A stretch of DNA of 64,000 nt from Gammaproteobacteria bacterium MOLA455 (GCA_000511875.1 AZIN01000003.1:87034-151033); one strand, 5' to 3'. Shown: positions 34,124-43,900, counted from the first letter of the stretch. Numbers and translations: made by a program. The notes: generated by a model not told the origin, from the sequence alone.

Positions 34124-34861
34124 TTAGTCTTTATAGGATGAATCAATCTTATCAATAACCCGCGCCATGGCGTTAAACTCCAGCTCACCAGCTGGCTGTC
34201 CCATACTCTGCATGGCCATCAACTGCTCAGTCTGGGCCAACACCTTATCCGGCACTGGAATCAGCGGTTTGCCGGTCGCATCACAGGCCACCTGAACTTC
34301 GCAGGAGCGCTGCAGAGCCCACATATTCATAAAGGCTTCTGGAATAGTGCGGCCGCAGGTCAATAAACCATGGTTGCGCAGGATAAGCATATTCTTGTCG
34401 CCCATATTAGCCAACAAGCGCGGTTTCTCATCGTCCATTACCGTGATGCCTTCAAAGTCATGGTAGGCAATGCGGTTTTGCAGCAGTGCAGAGTAAAAGT
34501 TATCGGTGCGCAACCCTTCCTCAGAACAGGCTACGGCCATGCCTGCGTCGGTGTGGACATGCGCAATACAATGCACGTCTTTGCGGGCAGCGTGAATTGC
34601 CGTGTGGATAATAATGCCGGCGGGATTAACCGCGTAGTCAGTGGGTTCGACTATGTTGCCTTCAATATCAACTTTAACCAGATTAGACGCCGTGACTTCG
34701 CTGTAATGGAGGCCGTAGGGATTGATTAAAAAGTGCTCCTGATCACCAGGCACTTTCATCGTGATATGGTTGAAAATCATCTCCGACCAGCCGAGATAAT
34801 CAAAAATTCGATAGCATGCTGCCAGTTGAATGCGCAGTTCTTGTTCTGTTTGTCCCGCCAT
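34124..34861 (-). CDS. Class II aldolase/adducin family protein
   Basis: A 245-aa protein of the fuculose-1-phosphate aldolase fold. The zinc-site histidines are visible in HVHTDAGMAVACS (about residue 100) and the third in LILRNHGLLTCG (about residue 160); NHITMKVPGDQEHFLINPYGLHYSEVTASNLVKVD is the typical N-terminal part. Members cleave or isomerise sugar phosphates or act as decarboxylases; the acidic catalytic residue is not certain here, and adducin-like members without aldolase activity are common. It overlaps the end of the PhnA-like gene by one base and is the last gene of a five-gene minus-strand run from 37568. Confidence 0.82.
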   Translation of the reverse strand: MAGQTEQELRIQLAACYRIFDYLGWSEMIFNHITMKVPGDQEHFLINPYGLHYSEVTASNLVKVDIEGNIVEPTDYAVNPAGIIIHTAIHAARKDVHCIAHVHTDAGMAVACSEEGLRTDNFYSALLQNRIAYHDFEGITVMDDEKPRLLANMGDKNMLILRNHGLLTCGRTIPEAFMNMWALQRSCEVQVACDATGKPLIPVPDKVLAQTEQLMAMQSMGQPAGELEFNAMARVIDKIDSSYKD

Positions 34862-35433
34862 TAGTTCACTCTCTTTACAAACTTGGTTAAAATTACGATC
34901 TGCGTGCCGTTGACACGACCTTCTATATGTTCAGGGTTGCTCTGCACCAGTGAAATATTGCGCACTGCTGTTCCGCGCTTGCCGGTAAAGCTGGTTCCCT
35001 TTACATCCAGATCTTTTATAAGTGTTACCGTATCGCCAGCGCTAAGCACTGCGCCGTTACTGTCTTTGTGAATAACGCCATCGTTGTCTGACTCATCTTC
35101 CACTCCTGCCTTGGCCCAGGCCAGCGTCTCATCATCCAGATACATCATGTCCAATAATTCTTGCGGCCAGCCCTCGGCACTGAGGCGAGTGAGCATACGC
35201 CAGGCCATAACCTGAACTGCCGGTACCTGAGACCACATACTGTCGTTGAGACAGCGCCAGTGATTGACGTCCACCTTGTCCGGATTATTGATCTGATCTA
35301 GGCAGATGTCACAGGCTAACAATGACTGCTCGGTGCTGCCGTCGCTATTGGGTGGCAACTCATAGGCCGAGAGATTTTCGCTGTTAGTACAGAGTTCGCA
35401 GGCTGAGCCACTGCGGGTATGAAGATCGGTCAT
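34861..35433 (-). CDS. PhnA domain protein (YjdM-like zinc ribbon)
   Basis: A 190-aa protein. The N-terminal zinc ribbon has CELCTNSENL and, further on, CDICLDQI, giving two Cys-x2-Cys knuckles. The C-terminal PhnA domain is unmistakable: GDTVTLIKDLDVKGTSFTGKRGTAVRNISL and the end block HIEGRVNGTQIVILTKFVKRVN. Despite the name, these proteins are not phosphonoacetate hydrolases; the molecular role is unknown. It is longer than E. coli YjdM (111 aa) because of an extra middle part (about residues 45-125). Overlap with the next gene (TAATG) suggests coupling. Confidence 0.85.
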   Translation of the reverse strand: MTDLHTRSGSACELCTNSENLSAYELPPNSDGSTEQSLLACDICLDQINNPDKVDVNHWRCLNDSMWSQVPAVQVMAWRMLTRLSAEGWPQELLDMMYLDDETLAWAKAGVEDESDNDGVIHKDSNGAVLSAGDTVTLIKDLDVKGTSFTGKRGTAVRNISLVQSNPEHIEGRVNGTQIVILTKFVKRVN

Positions 35434-35481
35434 AGGGGCAGGCTACTTGTGTGAGGTTGTTTGGCCACAGTATAGGCGGCT

Positions 35482-36501
35482 TTACGCCAGCGCAGCAATT
35501 AAGCTCTTGGCCGCTGCCCAACCGGATAGCACTGCACCTTCAAAGCGCGGCCCGGCAAAGGCATCTCCGGCCAGTGCCAGTGGCGGCAGATCGGTGGATT
35601 CGCTGAGTAGCATACAGGCTTCAGGGTCGACTACTGAGGGTTTGCTATAGCGCCAGCCGTGAACCTGATATTCGGTGACCTTGGCATTCCCCAAATAGGG
35701 CGCCGCTGCATCAATCAACGTTTGGCCGGTTTGCATTTTGTCGTCTTCATAATGCTCGGCACTAAAATCGCCGCTGCCATGAATGGTTACTGCGGGAATC
35801 TTCGAGACACCTTTTTGCAGGTTGTCGCTGATCCAGCCAATTGGGCCCTCGTCAAACGCGGTGGCACCGGGAACCGGAATCGCCGTTGGGCCATCCAATA
35901 CGGCCATCACGGCAATACAGGCTTCATAGTCAATGCGATCCAGGCGCGCCTGCTTGTCCGCTGGCACTGCGATATTGCCCGAGGCGAGTAGGTCGATGGT
36001 CTGTGGCACCGGCGAGGTAATTAACAGCGCTTTGGCACTAATGGTATCGCCATTGTCCAAGGCCGCTGACCAGAGCTGATTATCTTGGGCACTTTCTTGA
36101 GTGATGCTCTCGACTCTGGTGGTGCGCAGCACATTTATATCGGTAGCCAAATATTTCGCCACTGCAGTCATAGTGGGCACGCCGCGATATCGAGGATGAC
36201 CATTGGCATGTCCTGGATAGCTGCTGTACCACTCTTCCGCAACACCGGCTTCAATCCACTCGGCAACGCTGGCTTTAAAGCGTGAATCGCGGGCGGTCAT
36301 AAACTGCGCGCCGTGATCAAAAGTGGCATCGCCTATACGACGTCCCGCCAGACGACCGCCGAGGCCACGGCCCTTATCGACAACCAATACTGTGAGGCCC
36401 GCTCGGTGCAAATCATTTGCCGCGCTGAGTCCGGCAAGGCCGGCGCCAATAATAAGAACATCCCAAGTGACGGGACTGTTGCTGTCGGTGGAGGAGGGCA
36501 T
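35482..36501 (-). CDS. NAD(P)/FAD-dependent oxidoreductase, renalase-like (COG3380)
   Basis: A 339-aa flavoprotein. The dinucleotide-binding N-terminus is DVLIIGAGLAGLSAANDLHRAGLTVLVVDKGRGLGGRLA (residues 14-52) with DHGAQFMTARD as in renalase and amine-oxidase-like proteins; the C-terminal flavin contact is LALAGDAFAGPRFEGAVLSGWAAAKSL. The substrate is unknown; renalase oxidises misreduced NAD(P)H isomers, which would be a repair role. It starts 28 bp after the DUF2256 gene on the same strand, a pairing often seen with photolyase-type gene sets, although no photolyase is in this window. Confidence 0.85.
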   Translation of the reverse strand: MPSSTDSNSPVTWDVLIIGAGLAGLSAANDLHRAGLTVLVVDKGRGLGGRLAGRRIGDATFDHGAQFMTARDSRFKASVAEWIEAGVAEEWYSSYPGHANGHPRYRGVPTMTAVAKYLATDINVLRTTRVESITQESAQDNQLWSAALDNGDTISAKALLITSPVPQTIDLLASGNIAVPADKQARLDRIDYEACIAVMAVLDGPTAIPVPGATAFDEGPIGWISDNLQKGVSKIPAVTIHGSGDFSAEHYEDDKMQTGQTLIDAAAPYLGNAKVTEYQVHGWRYSKPSVVDPEACMLLSESTDLPPLALAGDAFAGPRFEGAVLSGWAAAKSLIAALA

Positions 36502-36529
36502 ATTTAAGAGTCTTATTGGTTAGGTTTTG

Positions 36530-36691
36530 TTAGTTAGAGTGCTCGGATTTGTTTCGTGCCGCTTTGCATTTCACCGAGCAAAAGCGCACTTCATCCCAAC
36601 AGCGCTGCCACTTTTTACGCCATACAAAAGGACGCTCGCAGACCGGGCAGATCTTGCTGGGGAGGTCAGACTTTTTACGCATACTGGGCAT
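36530..36691 (-). CDS. DUF2256 small zinc-ribbon protein
   Basis: A 53-aa open frame read directly from the minus strand: start ATG at 36691 (a second in-frame ATG at 36682), stop TAA at 36530-36532. The product has the DUF2256 signature: ICPVCERPFVWRKKWQRCW followed by VRFCSVKCKAAR, i.e. two Cys-x2-Cys / Cys-x3-Cys pairs and conserved Trp. It is very basic. The role is unknown; in other genomes members lie next to photolyase or FAD-oxidoreductase genes. Here it is between the dioxygenase (46 bp upstream) and the renalase-like gene (28 bp downstream). A ribosome site is not obvious. Confidence 0.88.
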   Translation of the reverse strand: MPSMRKKSDLPSKICPVCERPFVWRKKWQRCWDEVRFCSVKCKAARNKSEHSN

Positions 36692-36737
36692 GGGCAGATT
36701 ATCGCAGGTTTTGCTGTTGGTTGACCGGTTTGTGGAT

Positions 36738-37568
36738 TTAAGCAGCCTTTAATTTACTGCCCTGGAGTGTGATTCGATGCATTAGACGCATCTGCCCCTG
36801 ATAGTCGTTGTCGGCCTGATGCCAGGTGCAGCGGTTATCCCAAAAGGTAACCGAGCCCGGCAGCCAATTAAAGCTGCAGGTGAACTCTGGTTGCGCCACA
36901 TGGGCATAGAGCTCGTCGAGTAGTTCGCGACTCTCATCAAACTCCCAGCCTTCAAATTGAATCGTATGGCCTGGATTTACATAGAGTACCTTGCGGCCGC
37001 TCTGAGGATGAATAATGACTGCTGGATGAGTGGCGTCGCCGACGCGATCCATGCCGCCAAGCTGATCCTTTAGGTCAGTAAATCGATAGAGGCCATTCTC
37101 GCCATAGAGGTGTGTGTTGGAGTGAACCGCACGCAGACCTTCGAGACGTTTTTTAAGCTTTTCTGTGAGAGCATCATAGGCCGCTGCCAGATTGGCGAAC
37201 TGCGTATTGCCGCCAGTTTCTGGCAGTGTTCGTGCGACCAAGATGGAGCCTAGTGCTGGAATATCATCGTAGGAATGATCTGTATGCCAGCCGCCGCCTA
37301 TATTGGTCTGCTGGGTTTTCTCCTTGCGCACCTCGGCGATAAGTGGAGATTCTTCAGTGGTTTTAAAAAATTTATTTACTACGATTTTGCCAAAGCGGTT
37401 GGCAAAACGCAGATGCTCTTCTGGAGGCAGTTCCTGATCGCGGAAAAACAGCAGGCCATGTTCAGTGAAGGCTGCGCGCAGCTGCTCTAGTTGAGCGTCG
37501 CTCATGGTCGCAAGCTGCAGGTCGCTGACAACTGCGCCGCAGTTGGGGGAGAAAGGGGTCACTTTCAT
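36738..37568 (-). CDS. TauD/TfdA family Fe(II)/2-oxoglutarate dioxygenase
   Basis: A 276-aa alpha-ketoglutarate-dependent dioxygenase. The iron ligands are His and Asp of GGWHTDHSYDD (about residues 92-102) and the distal His in CTWHQADNDYQG (about 245); the Arg in RLMHRITLQG near the C-terminus binds 2-oxoglutarate. The family includes taurine, alkylsulfate, 2,4-D and carnitine-precursor oxygenases; the substrate cannot be chosen from sequence, and no sulfonate transporter is nearby. It opens a minus-strand run with DUF2256, the FAD oxidoreductase, PhnA-like and aldolase genes. Confidence 0.88.
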   Translation of the reverse strand: MKVTPFSPNCGAVVSDLQLATMSDAQLEQLRAAFTEHGLLFFRDQELPPEEHLRFANRFGKIVVNKFFKTTEESPLIAEVRKEKTQQTNIGGGWHTDHSYDDIPALGSILVARTLPETGGNTQFANLAAAYDALTEKLKKRLEGLRAVHSNTHLYGENGLYRFTDLKDQLGGMDRVGDATHPAVIIHPQSGRKVLYVNPGHTIQFEGWEFDESRELLDELYAHVAQPEFTCSFNWLPGSVTFWDNRCTWHQADNDYQGQMRLMHRITLQGSKLKAA

Positions 37569-37692
37569 GGGTGCCTTCTTATTATTTTTTTATTTGATGT
37601 TTATTGGCGTACTGCGCGCAAAGGTCAGGCTGCAATGCTACAGGGGATCCTTCGGTTCACTGCGCTATCTCAGTATCACAGATCTTTTTAGT

Positions 37693-37764
37693 TAGCCCCG
37701 ACCTCAGTGGAGGGATCTCAGCCAGTCGGCACCAGATCCCTCGACTCTGCTCAGGACGACAAGC
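37693..37764. repeat. Dispersed intergenic repeat, copy 3
   Basis: The best preserved copy: GTGGAGGGATCT and AGATCCCTCGACTC flank a 14-base centre, giving an inverted repeat of about 9 bp (GAGGGATCT/AGATCCCTC) with weaker outer pairing. It lies between the dioxygenase promoter side and the end of doxX. Confidence 0.65.
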
Positions 37765-37766
37765 CT

Positions 37767-38156
37767 TTAGGCTTGTCGCTTATCCAGACTCCAAATTCCT
37801 GCGCCGCGTACAGCAATATACAAAAAGACAAAGCAGAACAAGGCCGCTAATTCGCCTTTATTAAGGATCGGGAAGACGCTGTTCATACCATGAGCCATCC
37901 AGTAGGCCGCAGCCATGGTGCCACTGCAAATAAAGGCCGCTGGGCGAGTAAGCAGTCCAATCATGACCAGCACACCGCCGACCAGTTCAATGGCGCCCGC
38001 GGAGTACATTAATGGGCTGAGAGGGTAGGGGAATTCAGCGGGAAAGTTGATTAGTTTCTGGGTTCCGTGCCAGATAAATAAGAACCCAGTAACAATTCGC
38101 ATTAACGCGTAGGATCGCTCTTCATGGCCATCTAAAAGGTTGTCCAAAAATTTCAT
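37767..38156 (-). CDS. DoxX family membrane protein
   Basis: A 129-aa protein with four membrane helices and the DoxX pattern: RIVTGFLFIWHGTQKLINFP near residues 20-39, MYSAGAIELVGGVLVMIGLLTRPAAFICSG in the middle and FCFVFLYIAVRGAGIWSLD at the end. The family includes subunits of quinol oxidases and proteins involved in thiosulfate or redox stress handling; specific function unknown. A good ribosome site (AGAGG, 8 bases before ATG) is present. The 31-aa membrane protein gene lies 53 bp upstream on the same strand. Confidence 0.88.
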   Translation of the reverse strand: MKFLDNLLDGHEERSYALMRIVTGFLFIWHGTQKLINFPAEFPYPLSPLMYSAGAIELVGGVLVMIGLLTRPAAFICSGTMAAAYWMAHGMNSVFPILNKGELAALFCFVFLYIAVRGAGIWSLDKRQA

Positions 38157-38209
38157 ATAGTCGCCTCTCTTCTTGTAATTTAAACGTGGGTTCCGACACT
38201 CTATGGGAT

Positions 38210-38305
38210 CTATGAGAGAACAACAATAATTATCAGACTAAGAATAAACGGTAGCGAAATACAGCTAGCGGCAAATATAAATATATTGCGACTGTTGTTA
38301 GTCAT
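38210..38305 (-). CDS. 31-aa single-helix membrane protein, unannotated type
   Basis: Reading the minus strand from ATG 38305 to TAG 38210 gives a 31-residue protein. A very good Shine-Dalgarno sequence GGGAGG lies 9 bases before the ATG. Residues 8-30 form one continuous hydrophobic helix (IFIFAASCISLPFILSLI, then IIVVLS) after a polar head MTNNSRN, so an N-out or N-in bitopic micro-protein is likely. I do not recognise a family. It sits between the radical SAM gene (upstream, same strand) and doxX, and may be co-transcribed with either. Coding status rests on the ribosome site and composition only. Confidence 0.55.
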   Translation of the reverse strand: MTNNSRNIFIFAASCISLPFILSLIIIVVLS

Positions 38306-38378
38306 AGGTTGTGACCTCCCTGTGCTATTAAAGCTAGTCACTAACCCCAGTTTTTTCCACTAAGAGTGTTGCCTGCAA

Positions 38379-39269
38379 TTAGAGGCCGCGCTGCCATTCC
38401 TCGCGCAGTGGAATCATGCCGGGCTGATTAATTGCCGTAGTCACAATCGATAGCAACTGCTCCTTGTCTTTACCCAGTACGCCTTTCAGTACCAGATAAT
38501 TGGACGCGTGATCACTTCTAAAGATGGTTTTTTCCAGTTCTAGGTTGCTCAGCAATATCTGCATCTCATGAAATAATTCGAATTTTCCGAGCTTGCGCCA
38601 GCGACCTTCAAAGGCCTCTTCAAAGCGCTCGCTGCCACCGGGAAATTCCACCACCAGTGTCGAGAGGTAGTCTGGCTGAGCAGCATTCATCAGTTTGGCG
38701 GAGTTAAGTGCATGTTGCTCGCTGAGTTCGGGACCGCCGAGTCCATTCAAAATCATTACCGAGCTTTTCATACCCGCCTGTTTGATCTTTTGCAGGGCCA
38801 CCAGGGAGGAGTCGTAATCCTCACCTTTATTGACCAGTCGCAACACTTCATTGTCGCCGCTCTCGCAGCCGACATACATCAGGCTGAGGCCTAGATCACG
38901 AAGATCTTTCAGCTCTTCGATGGTTTTCTTTTTCAGGTTGCGCGGCAGGCAATAGGAGGAGACCCGCTGCACATCTGGGTAGTATTTGTTAATCATCTGC
39001 AGAATATCCACCAGACGCCGAGTGCTCAGTGTCATGGCATCGCCGTCGGCTAAAAATACGCGCTTAACCGGATAGCCGGCTTTGGCAAGGCCACGCAATT
39101 CTTGTTCAATTTTTTCGATAGGCTTTGGGCTAAAGCGCTTCTGTTGATCTGTGTACATTTCACAGAAACTGCACTTGTTGTAAGAGCAACCATTGGTCAC
39201 CTGGAGGATGAGCGAACGGCCTTCACTGGGTGGACGGAAGACGGGCTGGATATAGTCGAGTGGGTACAT
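38379..39269 (-). CDS. Radical SAM protein
   Basis: A radical SAM enzyme of 296 aa from the ATG at 39269 (an in-frame ATG at 39335 would add 22 basic residues without family similarity). The 4Fe-4S motif is spaced Cys-x4-Cys-x2-Cys (CSYNKCSFC, about residues 29-37), unlike the common x3-x2 pattern but seen in a subgroup of Elp3/HemN-like radical SAM proteins. SAM-binding segments include RVFLADGDAMTLS and LSLMYVGCESGDNEVLRLVNKG. No second cluster or RNA-binding domain is visible. The reaction is unknown. It is divergent from the Hsp70 gene. Confidence 0.85.
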   Translation of the reverse strand: MYPLDYIQPVFRPPSEGRSLILQVTNGCSYNKCSFCEMYTDQQKRFSPKPIEKIEQELRGLAKAGYPVKRVFLADGDAMTLSTRRLVDILQMINKYYPDVQRVSSYCLPRNLKKKTIEELKDLRDLGLSLMYVGCESGDNEVLRLVNKGEDYDSSLVALQKIKQAGMKSSVMILNGLGGPELSEQHALNSAKLMNAAQPDYLSTLVVEFPGGSERFEEAFEGRWRKLGKFELFHEMQILLSNLELEKTIFRSDHASNYLVLKGVLGKDKEQLLSIVTTAINQPGMIPLREEWQRGL

Positions 39270-39440
39270 AATGAATCGCTGCCGATTAAAAGGTGTTTTA
39301 AGTCTACAGGTTTTGGTCTGTTTGCATCTGTTCACAGGCTATTTTTGATTATTAACTGGATTAACCAAACTTTAGCTTAGCTGATTAGAAAATTAGTCTA
39401 AAATAACGCGATTATTTTTAACTATCAGTGACCCTCTCTC

Positions 39441-40859
39441 ATGCAAAACAATAGCTCTGACAAGCCATTTAAACTTGGCATCGGTATCGACTTTGGCACC
39501 AGCAACAGTGCTGCGGCAATTTTTGATGGCGAACAGGTCAGGCTGGTTCAGCTCAGTGAGCTCAACCCCATTATGCCTTCGGCCAATTATATAGATCGAG
39601 ATTTCGTCTCGACCATAGGTCAGCTAGCGATCGATGATTATATTAGTGACAATCAGGGCCGCAAGGTGGAACTCAGTGTCGAGGTGATTGGCGAGGCGCG
39701 CACCAGTGCCGGGACCGCCGATGGCCCAGCCAGTGAGTCGGAAACCAGTAAGATTTACGGGCAGGCCTTTAACGACGCCAGCCTGCCGGGGCGACTGTTC
39801 CGCGGCACCAAGCGCTTGTTGGGTAATACCGCCAGTGATAAAACAGTGATTTTCAGTCGCCCGTTTCGCTTGGTAGCACTGGTTACTCCCATACTGGTGG
39901 GTATTCGCAAAGCCTTGAAACTGAGTGTCGATGACAGTAGTCGCGCCTGTATTGGCCATCCTGTGAATTTTGAGGGTATGGAGCAGGGCCGCAATAATAT
40001 TGCGCTGCAGCGCCTCAGTGAATCCTATCGCCATGCCGGGATTACCGATCAAAGCTTTTGCCCGGAACCCACAGCGGCGGCCATCAGCTATCTGTATAAC
40101 TATCCCCACAGTCGCGATCAGCTGATGCTGACCGTGGATTTTGGTGGTGGCACTCTCGACTTTTGTATTCTGCGCCGCAAGGGCACCGAGTTTTCCGTTG
40201 AAGCGACCCATGGTATTGCCCTGGGTGGCGACAAAATCGACCAAACGATTTTCCGCGAACTGGTTTTCCCGCTGCTGGGCAAGGGCGAGCGCTGGTCGCG
40301 TATGGTCGATGGCAGCGAGGTGGATACGCTGTTCCCCTTTGCCGAGTTTGAAGAGCTGCTAATCAATTGGCCAGTGAGTTATATGCTCAATCAGAACAAA
40401 TACACCGCCTCGGTGATGCAGCGCATGGTGCTGCCGGATGAGGGAGCGATTAAGTTTAAGCGTCTCTATGATCTGATTAAGCAGAACTACAGCTATCAGG
40501 TATTTGAGGCGATCAAGGCGTTTAAAGCTGAGCTGTCAGTGTCTGATTCTGCGGTGCTGGATATCCCCGAGATCGATATTGAGGTCAGGCTGGATCGCTG
40601 GGAGTTTGAACTGATGATCACCGATCAGCTGTTTGAATTGGAGCAGGCCGTGAGTTTAATCCTCGATAAGGCTGGACTGGAGGCGGAGGATATTGATCTG
40701 GTGTTGCGCACCGGCGGTTCTTCATTAATCCCTGCGGTTAAAGATATTCTCGAAAATCAGTTTCCCGGTAAGGTTGTTGAGCACGACCCATTCACAAGTG
40801 TGGCGGCGGGTTTGGCGATTGCTGACTACTTTGGTTACGGCTCAGATATTCCTCAATAA
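39441..40859 (+). CDS. Hsp70 family chaperone, YegD-like
   Basis: A 472-aa protein with an actin-type ATPase fold. Phosphate 1 motif GIGIDFGTSNSAAAIFDG (residues 13-30), phosphate 2 LTVDFGGGTLDFCILRR (about 234-250) and the adenosine motif DLVLRTGGSSLIPAVKDIL (about 430-448) are clear. As in E. coli YegD, there is no typical C-terminal substrate-binding domain, so a peptide-holding function like DnaK is doubtful. No J-protein or GrpE gene is adjacent. A stretch rich in Ala, Ser and Glu (about residues 80-105) is inserted in lobe I. Confidence 0.88.
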   Translation: MQNNSSDKPFKLGIGIDFGTSNSAAAIFDGEQVRLVQLSELNPIMPSANYIDRDFVSTIGQLAIDDYISDNQGRKVELSVEVIGEARTSAGTADGPASESETSKIYGQAFNDASLPGRLFRGTKRLLGNTASDKTVIFSRPFRLVALVTPILVGIRKALKLSVDDSSRACIGHPVNFEGMEQGRNNIALQRLSESYRHAGITDQSFCPEPTAAAISYLYNYPHSRDQLMLTVDFGGGTLDFCILRRKGTEFSVEATHGIALGGDKIDQTIFRELVFPLLGKGERWSRMVDGSEVDTLFPFAEFEELLINWPVSYMLNQNKYTASVMQRMVLPDEGAIKFKRLYDLIKQNYSYQVFEAIKAFKAELSVSDSAVLDIPEIDIEVRLDRWEFELMITDQLFELEQAVSLILDKAGLEAEDIDLVLRTGGSSLIPAVKDILENQFPGKVVEHDPFTSVAAGLAIADYFGYGSDIPQ

Positions 40860-40900
40860 GGCTTCTTTTTAGCCATTTCCCATTAAACATTTTTATGATT

Positions 40901-40922
40901 AAGGCCCTGTCTGGGCTTTATT
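40901..40922 (+). terminator. Weak terminator after the Hsp70 gene
   Basis: AAGGCCC (40901-40907) can pair with GGGCTTT (40913-40919) around a 5-base loop, followed by ATTAGG rather than a real T tract. It lies 41 bp after the stop codon. Confidence 0.4.
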
Positions 40923-40985
40923 AGGTTTAAAACTAACTTGCGTGCAACAAGCAAGATAACTAAACTGCGCCTATTGATAATTTAA

Positions 40986-43900
40986 ATGGAAAATCCAATG
41001 ACTACTTCTACTGTTTCCGCCAGCACCTCAGCCAATTCTGCACCCTCAAGTCCGGCACAGAATAAAGGCATTCCCCTGCGCTTTGTTACCGCAGCCAGCC
41101 TCTTTGATGGCCACGATGCCGCGATCAATATTATGCGCCGTATTCTGCAGGGTGCCGGTGTTGAAGTTATCCACCTGGCCCACAACCGCTCGGTGGCCGA
41201 AGTGGTTCAGACAGCTTTGCAGGAAGATGCTCAGGGTATTGCAATCAGCTCTTATCAGGGCGGTCATGTCGAGTACTTTAAATATGTGGTGGACCTACTA
41301 AAAGAAGCGGGTGCCGAACATATTAAAGTCTTTGGCGGCGGTGGCGGTGTTATTGTTCCAGCTGAAATTAAAGAGCTTGAGGCCTATGGTGTCGAACGTC
41401 TCTACTCCCCCTACGATGGTCAAAATCTGGGTCTAGTGGGCATGATCGACGATATGATTGAGCGCTGTTCACTGGGTGCTTACAGCGATGTCACTGTGGC
41501 CGCAGCTGAGCTTTCCAGTGAGCTTCCTGATAACCTGGGCCGCAACAATCTAGCTCGCTTAATCACTGCCATTGAACGCGACGAGCTCAGTTCAGAGCAG
41601 CAGAGTTCACTCCGTGAGCAGGCCCAGTTTCTTAGCAATACAGTGCCGGTTCTCGGAATCACCGGTACCGGTGGTGCTGGTAAGTCTTCACTAACTGATG
41701 AGTTGATTCGTCGTTTCCGTCAAGACAGCGCCGATGAGCTCAAGATCGCCGTACTGGCCATTGACCCGACTCGACGCAAAACCGGTGGTGCCTTACTGGG
41801 TGACCGCATACGTATGAATGCGATCTATCATCCCTCTATTTATATGCGTTCTATAGGTACCCGTGGTGCCACCGGTGAAGTGCCGGCAGCGCTCAAGGAT
41901 ATTGTCTGTGCACTGCGTCTCGGTGGTTTCGATCTGGTCGTGGTTGAGACTCCAGGTATCGGTCAGGGTGATGCGGGAATCGTCCCCTATGTGGATATTC
42001 CAATCTATGTCATGACCCCGGAATTTGGTGCCCAGAGTCAGTTGGAAAAGATCGATATGCTCGATTATGCCGAGCTGGCGATTATCAATAAATTTGATCG
42101 CAAGGGCAGCGACGATGCCTATCGCGATGTGTGCAAGCAGGTGCAGCGCAACCGCGAAGCTTGGACTCAGTCGCCGGACGAGATGCCTGTATTTGGCACT
42201 ATCGCTTCACGCTTTAATGATGATGGTGTCACTGCCGCCTATCAGGAGTTGGTGGTACTTTTACAAAACCGCGGACTGCGCAGCTTTAAACAGCATCTGG
42301 CGAAAGTCGATCGCCGCACACCATCGGAAAAAACCGTGGTCGTGCCAGCAGACCGCCAGCGTTATTTAGCTGAGATTGCCGCCAGTGTGCGCAATTATCA
42401 CAAGCAGGTTGCGGTGCAGGCCAATCTGGCCCGCCAGCAGCAGCAGCTCGCCGCGACCAAAGCTATGCTGTTGGAAAATGGCAGCGATGCACCAGAGACT
42501 ATTGATAGCCTGATTGCCGAACGCAAACAGGCCATGGACGTCAAAGCGAGCAATCTGTTAGAGAGTTGGCCAGCAGTGGTGGAAGCCTACAGTGGCGACA
42601 CCAAAGTAGATGTCCTGCCCAATGGCAAAGAGATTGTCACTAAACTTAATACGATTTCCTTGGCTGGTAACAAGATCTCTCGAGTATCCCTGCCGCGCTT
42701 TGAAGATCATGGCGAGCTGCTCAAGTGGCTGATGCGTGAAAACTTGCCCGGTGAGTTTCCTTACACTGCCGGTGTCTTTCCCTTTAAACGCGAAGGCGAA
42801 GATCCAGCGCGCATGTTTGCCGGTGAGGGCGATGCCTTTAAAACCAACCGCCGCTTTAAGGCGCTGTCTGAGCACTCCGCTGCCAAGCGTCTGTCTACTG
42901 CCTTTGATTCGGTTACTCTCTATGGCTTTGATCCCCATGAGCGTCCGGATATTTACGGCAAGGTAGGTAATGCTGGTGTCTCCATCTGTACTTTGGATGA
43001 TATGAAAGCCCTCTATGATGGCTTTGATCTCTGTAATCCAACCACCTCGGTTTCTATGACCATTAATGGTCCGGCGCCGACTATCTTGGCAATGTTTTTA
43101 AACACCGCGATTGATCAGCAGGTCGATCAGTTTGTTGCCGAACACAGTCGTCAGCCCAAGGACAGTGAGTTCCAAGAACTGCGCAGCAATACCTTGAAGC
43201 GCGTCCGCGGTACAGTGCAGGCAGATATTCTCAAGGAAGATCAGGGTCAGAATACCTGTATCTTCTCAACCGAATTTAGCTTGCGCATGATGGGTGATAT
43301 GCAGCAGTACTTTATCGATGAGCAGATTCGCAACTTCTACTCAGTGTCGATTTCCGGATACCATATTGCCGAAGCCGGTGCCAACCCGATCTCTCAGCTG
43401 GCCTTTACATTGTCCAATGGCTTTACCTTTGTCGAAGCCTACCTAGCTCGGGGCATGAACATCGATGACTTTGCCCCCAACCTGTCGTTCTTCTTCTCCA
43501 ACGGTATGGATCCGGAGTACACCGTAATGGGTCGAGTGGCTCGCCGTATTTGGGCGACCTCCATGCGCGATCTTTACGACGCCAATCCGCGGAGCCAAAA
43601 ACTGAAATACCATATTCAGACTTCCGGCCGTTCTCTGCATGCTCAAGAAATGAACTTCAATGATATTCGCACTACCCTGCAAGCCTTAATCGCGATTTAC
43701 GATAATTGTAATAGCCTGCACACCAATGCCTATGACGAAGCCATTACCACGCCCACGGAAGAGTCAGTGCGCAGAGCGCTGGCGATTCAGTTGATTATTA
43801 ATCAGGAGTGGGGCCTGGCGAAAAATGAAAATCCTAGTCAGGGCGCGTTTATTATCGACGAGCTAACTGATCTGGTTGAAGAGGCGGTACTCCAGGAATT

